A stretch of DNA of 64,000 nt from PALSA-660 sp963726435. Its GTDB lineage: Bacteria; Actinomycetota; Coriobacteriia; Anaerosomatales; PALSA-660. Of the stretch, positions 59,066 to 64,000 are shown piece after piece. The notes under the pieces are model-generated. The model saw only the letters and a list, made by a program, of their open reading frames with translations. It did no database searches and was not told the origin of the DNA. The stretch spans positions 124,001-188,000 of the forward strand of contig CAVSCJ010000004.1 in the NCBI GenBank assembly GCA_963726435.1, in the 5' to 3' direction. The translations under genes were made by a program, and so were the position numbers. Each line of letters starts with the position of its first letter. The first letter of the stretch is position 1.

Positions 59066-60979
59066 TCAGATGTCGAGGAACCTTACGTCCTTGGCGTGTC
59101 TCTGGATGAACTCTTTGCGCGGCTCGACCTCGGAACCCATCAGGTTCATGAAGGACTCTTCTGCTGCGACGGCGTCGTCGATGTTGACCTGGAGCAGGGT
59201 CCGGCGCGCCGGGTCCATCGTCGTGTCCCACAACTGCTCGGGGTTCATCTCCCCGAGACCCTTGTACCGTTGGATCTGCGGCTTGGCCGTTGCAGGGAGC
59301 TTCTTGAGCTCCTCTTGGAGCTGAGCGTCGCTGTAGGCGTACACGACGGTCTTGCCGTGGCTGAGCTTGAACAGCGGCGGTTGGGCGATGTAGATGTAGC
59401 CCGCCTCGATCATCTCCCGCATGTAGCGGTAGAAGAACGTGAGGATGAGGATGCGGATGTGGGCCCCATCCACGTCGGCGTCGGTCATGATGATCGCCTT
59501 GTGATAGCGCGCCTGGGACAGGTCGAACTCCTCGGCGACGCTCGTCCCGAACGCGGTGATCATGTTCTGGATCTCTTCGCTGGCGAGCGCGCGGTTGAGC
59601 CCGGCGCGCTCGACGTTGAGGATCTTGCCTCGCAAGGGCAGGATCGCTTGGAACGACCGGTCGCGGGCCTGCTTGGCGGAGCCGCCGGCGGAGTCTCCCT
59701 CGACGAGGTAGATCTCGGCGAATGCGGCGTCCTTGATCGAGCAGTCGGCGAGCTTGCCCGGCAGCGTCGAGGACTCCAGAAGGCCCTTGCGCCGTGTCAG
59801 CTCGCGCGCCTTGCGCGCGGCCGCGCGCGCCTTGGCCGCCTGCGCGGACTTCGTGACGATCGCGCGGGCTGGCTTGGGGTGCTCCTCGAGGTACTCGGCG
59901 AGCCCTTGGGTCACGACACCCTGGACGAACCCGCGGAACTCGGTATTGCCTAGCTTGGTCTTCGTCTGCCCCTCGAACTGCGGGTCGCGGAGCTTGACGG
60001 AGACGACGGCCACCAGACCCTCGCGGATGTCTTCGCCGGAGAGGTTGTCCTCCTTCTCCTTGAGGATCCCGTTGCGCCGGGCGTAGTCGTTGATGGTGCG
60101 GGTCAGCGCGTTCTTGAACCCGTCGAGGTGCGTGCCGCCCTCGTGCGTGTTGATGTTGTTGGCGAACGCGAGCACTGTCTCGGAGTACCCGGTGTTCCAC
60201 TGCATCGCGACCTCGACGGTGCCCTCTGTGCCGGTCGCTTCGAAGTAGATGGGCTTGGAGGTGACTGTCTCCTTCGTCCCGATCAGGTACTTCACGAAGT
60301 CGACTATGCCGCCCTCGTAGCGGAACTCGTCCTTGCGGGGGTCGATCTCGCGTTCGTCGGTGAGGATGATGCGCAGGTTGCGGTTCAGGAATGCGGTCTC
60401 ACGCATGTGAGAGGCGATGGTGTCGTAGTCGAAGTCGACGGTCTCCATGATGCTCGCGTCGGGCCAGAAGGTGACGGTCGTCCCCGTGGCCTTGGTGGCC
60501 CCGCGGGTCTTGAGCGGGGCCATCCTGTTCCCGTGCTCGTATGATTGGGTGTAGATCTTGCCGCCGTGCTTGACCTCGACGTCCAGGCGGGAGGAGAGCG
60601 CGTTGACGACCGACACTCCCACCCCATGGAGGCCCCCTGAGACCTTGTAGCCCTGGCCTCCGAACTTGCCGCCGGCGTGCAGCATCGTCAGCACGACCTC
60701 CACGCCCGACTTGCGGTACTTGGGGACGTTGTCGACCGGGATCCCTCGCCCGTTGTCCGCGACGGATAGCGAGCCGTCGACGTGGATCGTGACGTCTATC
60801 CTGGTGCAGAAGCCGGCCAGGGCCTCGTCGACCGAGTTGTCAACGACTTCGTACACGAGGTGGTGCAACCCCTTGGGTCCTGTGGACCCGATGTACATGC
60901 TCGGCCGCTTGCGAACGGCTTCCAGACCCTCCAGGACCTGGATGTCCTTGCCTGAATACGAACCCGTCGACTTCGCCAC
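59066..60979 (-). CDS. gyrB: DNA gyrase subunit B
   Basis: 637 residues. The GHKL ATPase motifs are YEVVDNSVDEALAGFCTRID, DNGRGIPV and GLHGVGVSVVNALS. The TOPRIM domain holds EIYLVEGDSAGGSAKQARDR and IMTDADVDGAHIR, and the C-terminus has QRYKGLGEMNPEQLW. It supplies ATP hydrolysis and the DNA gate to gyrase. GTG 60979 (VAKSTGSYSG) has AAGGAG 9 nt upstream; the longer frame upstream is not supported. In the dnaN-recF-dciA-gyrB-gyrA order. Confidence 0.97.
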   Translation of the reverse strand: MAKSTGSYSGKDIQVLEGLEAVRKRPSMYIGSTGPKGLHHLVYEVVDNSVDEALAGFCTRIDVTIHVDGSLSVADNGRGIPVDNVPKYRKSGVEVVLTMLHAGGKFGGQGYKVSGGLHGVGVSVVNALSSRLDVEVKHGGKIYTQSYEHGNRMAPLKTRGATKATGTTVTFWPDASIMETVDFDYDTIASHMRETAFLNRNLRIILTDEREIDPRKDEFRYEGGIVDFVKYLIGTKETVTSKPIYFEATGTEGTVEVAMQWNTGYSETVLAFANNINTHEGGTHLDGFKNALTRTINDYARRNGILKEKEDNLSGEDIREGLVAVVSVKLRDPQFEGQTKTKLGNTEFRGFVQGVVTQGLAEYLEEHPKPARAIVTKSAQAAKARAAARKARELTRRKGLLESSTLPGKLADCSIKDAAFAEIYLVEGDSAGGSAKQARDRSFQAILPLRGKILNVERAGLNRALASEEIQNMITAFGTSVAEEFDLSQARYHKAIIMTDADVDGAHIRILILTFFYRYMREMIEAGYIYIAQPPLFKLSHGKTVVYAYSDAQLQEELKKLPATAKPQIQRYKGLGEMNPEQLWDTTMDPARRTLLQVNIDDAVAAEESFMNLMGSEVEPRKEFIQRHAKDVRFLDI

Positions 60980-61094
60980 GCGTTCATGCTCCTTCGCGTC
61001 GATCGAACCGCGCTGTGACCCGTGTCCGTGCAAGCGTGAACGGGCGTGTCGAACGCCGCGTCGAGTGGGGACACTTCCCATTTTAGCAGAACGC

Positions 61095-61667
61095 CTACGG
61101 TACAGGGTGCGAATCTGCCCCTGTCGCGCGCTGTACGGCTCTCTCCGCGACGCTACGGGCCTCGATACCCTTGCGCCACTCCAGATGGGCCAACGCAGCC
61201 GCGATGACCGCCTCCCGGAGCTCTTGGTCCGAGACTGACGCAGCCATCTGGCGCACCTGCTCGATCTCTGTCTCGGTGGCCCTGACGGGCGCCACCCTCT
61301 CGGTGGCGCCGGCCGAGGCGCGCGCCTCGTCCTCCGCCTCCTGCTCCCTCGCCTCGGAGACCTTCCTGGACACAGCGAAGCGGATCGAGGTGACCAGTTC
61401 CTTACCGAGGCGCTCGTTCACCGCCAAGCGGTAGTGCTCCGACAGGACGCTGAGCTCGTTGGCCCAGACGGCCGAGTCGACGAAGACGAGCAGCTCCTGA
61501 TCACGAAGGGAGAACCCGCGCGCATGAGCGGCGACTTCCTCGCCTGCGACCGAGCGCCACGCTGACACCGCCCTCGCCCTCGTCGCCCCTTGTTCGCTGC
61601 GGTCGAGACGGCCCCAGAGCCCGTCGACTATCGAGCCCAGGCTGACCGCCCTTCTCAGCCGGCTCAT
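61095..61667 (-). CDS. dciA: DciA-like DUF721 protein
   Basis: 190 residues. The DUF721 core is AWRSVAGEEVAAHARGFSLR followed by LLVFVDSAVWANELSVLSEH, between recF and gyrB. In most bacteria this position encodes DciA, the loader/operator of the replicative helicase DnaB. The region after residue 110 is an acidic, helix-rich extension with EIEQVRQMAASVSDQELREA. Overlaps recF by ATGA. Confidence 0.82.
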   Translation of the reverse strand: MSRLRRAVSLGSIVDGLWGRLDRSEQGATRARAVSAWRSVAGEEVAAHARGFSLRDQELLVFVDSAVWANELSVLSEHYRLAVNERLGKELVTSIRFAVSRKVSEAREQEAEDEARASAGATERVAPVRATETEIEQVRQMAASVSDQELREAVIAAALAHLEWRKGIEARSVAERAVQRATGADSHPVP

Positions 61668-62761
61668 CTCTCACCTCGCGAGATAGGCACCACCAGCGAT
61701 CGATCCAGCATCTCCGCGGTGAAGTACTCGGTGTTCGTGGTGGTCACTATGGTCTGCACCTCGCTCGAGATGACCTCGGACAGCGCCGCGCGGCGGGCGG
61801 CGTCCAACTCCGACATGACGTCGTCGAGCAGTAGGACCGGCTTGCGTCTCAGCACATCCTCGACCACGGCCACCTCCGCGAGCTTCCAGGCCAGGGCGGC
61901 GGTCCGCTGCTGCCCTTGGGAGGCGAATGTCCGCGCGTCCCTACCGCCGATCTCTATCACTATGTCGTCCCGGTGGGGGCCGGCTAGTGTGACCATCCGC
62001 CGCCGCTCGTCCACGCTGCGCTGCTTCATCTGCTCGCGGATCGACGCCGCGACCTCGTCGACCTCCTTGGACCCGCACGTCCCCAGACCGCAACGGTCCT
62101 CGTACCTGTAGCTGAGGCTCTCTCCGTCCGACATCTCCCTGTAGCGCAAAGAGGCCTGCTCCATCAGTCGCTCCAGAAGGCCGGTCCTGTGGACGACGAA
62201 GCGCGCGCCCAGCGAGGCCACCTGCTCATCCCACACCGCGGCGGCTTCGCCGCTCGCCCCTTCCTTCAGGAGGATGTTCCGCTGCCTCACGGCGCGCCCG
62301 TAGTCCCGGCGCAGTGCGCCGTAGGTGGAGGACAGCTGCTCTCCGAGATCGTCGATGGATGCCCTACGCCTCTCGGCTGGCCCCTTCACCATACCTAGGT
62401 CGTCTGGTGTGAAGACAACGGATGGGAGAATACCGGCAACCTCCGAGTGACGCCGCCGCGGCTGCCCGTTGACCAAGTAGGCGCGGTGTCCTTGTTCGTC
62501 CACATCGAGTTGGATCTCCAAGACACGTGGACCGTCCTCGGCTCGCATCCCTACACGCGCGCCCCGCGCCCCCCATCTCACGAGCTCGCAGGGATCCGGG
62601 CGGCGGAACGACCTGGCCGAGGTCACGAGCTGGACCGCCTCGATGATGTTCGTCTTCCCGACCGCGTTGGGTCCCACGAGGATGGTCAGGCCGGACGAGG
62701 GTTCGAGCGTCAGCCTCTGGTAGTTGCGGAAGTCGGTCAGGTCGAGTCTGGTGATGCGCAC
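61664..62761 (-). CDS. recF: DNA replication and repair protein RecF
   Basis: 365 residues. Walker A is ILVGPNAVGKTNIIEAV, the ABC signature is FASQGQQRTAALAWK and Walker B is PVLLLDDVMSELDAARRAAL. It loads RecA at gaps with RecOR. The start is GTG 62761 (VRITRLDLTDFRNYQRL), which matches the N-terminus of the family; longer frames are not supported. It lies 22 nt after dnaN and overlaps dciA. Confidence 0.95.
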   Translation of the reverse strand: MRITRLDLTDFRNYQRLTLEPSSGLTILVGPNAVGKTNIIEAVQLVTSARSFRRPDPCELVRWGARGARVGMRAEDGPRVLEIQLDVDEQGHRAYLVNGQPRRRHSEVAGILPSVVFTPDDLGMVKGPAERRRASIDDLGEQLSSTYGALRRDYGRAVRQRNILLKEGASGEAAAVWDEQVASLGARFVVHRTGLLERLMEQASLRYREMSDGESLSYRYEDRCGLGTCGSKEVDEVAASIREQMKQRSVDERRRMVTLAGPHRDDIVIEIGGRDARTFASQGQQRTAALAWKLAEVAVVEDVLRRKPVLLLDDVMSELDAARRAALSEVISSEVQTIVTTTNTEYFTAEMLDRSLVVPISRGER

Positions 62762-62783
62762 GAGTCGGTGACCGGCCCCTCTC

Positions 62784-63893
62784 CTATGGGCGCACCGGCA
62801 TGATGAGGTACGTGTACTCACCACTGCCGGACGAGGAGAAGACGCCGGGCTTCAGGGGGCTCGTGGCGATGAAGGTCAGTTTCTGGTCGTCTGACGAAGC
62901 CACCGCGTCGAGAAGGAAGGCGTGGTTGAAGGCGATCTCGATCGGCTCTCCGGAGGCCTCCACCATCAGGTCCTCGCTGGCTTCTCCGACGTCCTGGGTG
63001 ACGGCCGAGAGTGTGAGAGTGCTGTCCGCTATCTTCAACCGCACAGGTGCGTTGTGTTGGGCCAGTAGTGAGACGCGCTGGGTGGCTTCGAGGAGTTCGA
63101 GACGATCGACCGTCATGGTCGTCTCGCCCTCTGTCGGGACCAGGGTCTTGTAGTTGGGGAACGTGCCCTCGATCCGCCGTGTCACGTATGTCGTGTCGCC
63201 GACGTGGAAGACTATCTGGTTGGCAGAGACCCCCATATTCACGGTCTCTGTGGAACCGGCTATCTTCGGGACCTCTTCCAGCGACTTCCCGGGCACCACC
63301 ACTTCGATCCGCTCCTTGGCCGGCTCCTTCAGCGTCGCCGTCCTGATCGCGAGGCGATAAGAGTCGGTCGCCACCATGCGGATCTCTGAGCCGTCGACCA
63401 CAAGGAGAACCCCGGTCAGGACCGGCCTCGCCTCGTCGCGGCTGACGGCCTTACAGACCTGCCGGACCATAGTCCCCAACAGTGATGAAGGGAGGTCGAT
63501 GGAGGATGAGGCGTCGACCTCTGGGAAGCGGGGGAAGTCGTCGGCTGCCAGCGTGCGGAGCTCGAAGGAGATCAGGCCAGCTTTCTCGGAACGGCAGGAG
63601 ACCGAGATCCTGTCGAATGTGGTCGTCTCTATCCGTATGGCCACATCCGGCATCTTGCGCACCACGTCCGCGAGCAGACGACCTGGAATGACAGCGGCCC
63701 CCGCCTCCTCCACGTCGGCCGGTCTGCTATCGCGGATCGAGATCTCCAGATCGGTCGCCTGAAGGACGATCGACCCGTTCGACGCCGTGAGAAGAAGTCC
63801 CGAAAGGATCGGGAGGGTCGTGCGCGATGACAAGGCCTTTGTCACCACACCGAGCGAATCGAGCAGCGCACCTCGAGCGATCGAGAGCTTCAT
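62784..63893 (-). CDS. dnaN: DNA polymerase III subunit beta (sliding clamp)
   Basis: 369 residues in three clamp domains. MKLSIARGALLDSLGVVTKA, LTGVLLVVDGSEIRMVATDS (YRLAI follows) and the C-terminal YTYLIMPVRP are family hallmarks. It encircles DNA and tethers polymerases. AGAGG 6-7 nt before the second ATG selects 63893; the ATG at 63899 is adjacent to the SD. First gene in the dnaN-recF-dciA-gyrB operon; dnaA is expected just beyond the right edge. Confidence 0.96.
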   Translation of the reverse strand: MKLSIARGALLDSLGVVTKALSSRTTLPILSGLLLTASNGSIVLQATDLEISIRDSRPADVEEAGAAVIPGRLLADVVRKMPDVAIRIETTTFDRISVSCRSEKAGLISFELRTLAADDFPRFPEVDASSSIDLPSSLLGTMVRQVCKAVSRDEARPVLTGVLLVVDGSEIRMVATDSYRLAIRTATLKEPAKERIEVVVPGKSLEEVPKIAGSTETVNMGVSANQIVFHVGDTTYVTRRIEGTFPNYKTLVPTEGETTMTVDRLELLEATQRVSLLAQHNAPVRLKIADSTLTLSAVTQDVGEASEDLMVEASGEPIEIAFNHAFLLDAVASSDDQKLTFIATSPLKPGVFSSSGSGEYTYLIMPVRP

Positions 63894-64000
63894 GGTCATC
63901 CTCTTCTACAAGATCAGGTCTTCTACGGTCTTTCTTGCTTCAAATTGAACAGTAGTAGCCGTCGTGCTGTGGATGTTGTTGAGAAGCGTCATGTCCACAG
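63894..64000. other. Probable dnaA-dnaN intergenic region (part of oriC)
   Basis: A stretch richer in A and T than the rest of the window. Two DnaA-box-like 9-mers occur: TGTGGATGT at 63968-63976 (7/9 to the inverse of TTATCCACA) and ATGTCCACA at 63991-63999 (8/9 to TTGTCCACA), in opposite orientation. The window ends here, so the full origin cannot be judged. Confidence 0.55.

Overview
The window is about 64 kb of high-GC DNA with short intergenic gaps, frequent GTG and TTG starts, ATGA/GTGA stop-start overlaps and clear Shine-Dalgarno sites. The order dnaN, recF, dciA (DUF721), gyrB, small gene, gyrA, with DnaA-box-like sites at the far right edge, places that end at the replication origin. 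An actinobacterial T-box leader, GTG-rich starts, UPF0182, small c-type cytochromes, a Moco oxidoreductase and a probable selenoprotein together suggest an anaerobic or microaerophilic Actinomycetota, probably a deep Coriobacteriia-like lineage. That placement is inference; no rRNA is present.

Layout. 1-2.9 kb: a T-box-controlled aminotransferase and ddl operon, divergent from a helix-turn-helix/periplasmic-binding-like regulator. 2.96-13.3 kb: one giant secreted modular protein (about 3,440 codons) built from Ig-like repeats, two seven-bladed RCC1 propellers and two YCF48-like propellers, broken by many apparent frameshifts and flanked by two copies of a 22-bp palindromic element. 13.6-16.5 kb: an alpha/alpha-toroid protein, small membrane proteins, a stand-alone cyanophycin-synthetase N-domain homologue and a lytic transglycosylase with a long leader. 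17-23.6 kb: UPF0182, an HD-GYP protein and a HEAT protein; the last two share an N-terminal domain. 23.7-36.9 kb: housekeeping and envelope genes (Maf, methyltransferase, amidohydrolase, PspC/LiaF-like, CNNM/CorC, FKBP, a Moco oxidoreductase with an FNR-type reductase, hemolysin III, cytochrome, acylphosphatase, an EamA-GNAT fusion, AlkD). 36.9-41.7 kb: an ABC-2 exporter (one permease frameshifted) and an MFS protein. 41.8-47 kb: tRNA-Ala, amt-glnB, a selenocysteine-type thioredoxin lipoprotein, a short two-heme protein, tRNA-Ile, a DUF151 nuclease and an FMN reductase. 47-52.4 kb: a MacAB-like exporter, HAD phosphatase and MFS protein. 52.4-56 kb: metY-metX-metW behind a Met-rich leader ORF. 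56-64 kb: the origin-proximal replication block on the minus strand.

The most notable item is the lipoprotein at 44101-44496. Its thioredoxin active site reads UGA-Pro-Ala-Cys, and a perfect 7-bp stem with a GGUCG loop starts 19 nt downstream of the UGA, as expected of a bacterial SECIS. Single-base frameshifts are concentrated in the giant gene and in one ABC permease while the other genes are clean, so assembly errors must be excluded before calling either a pseudogene.
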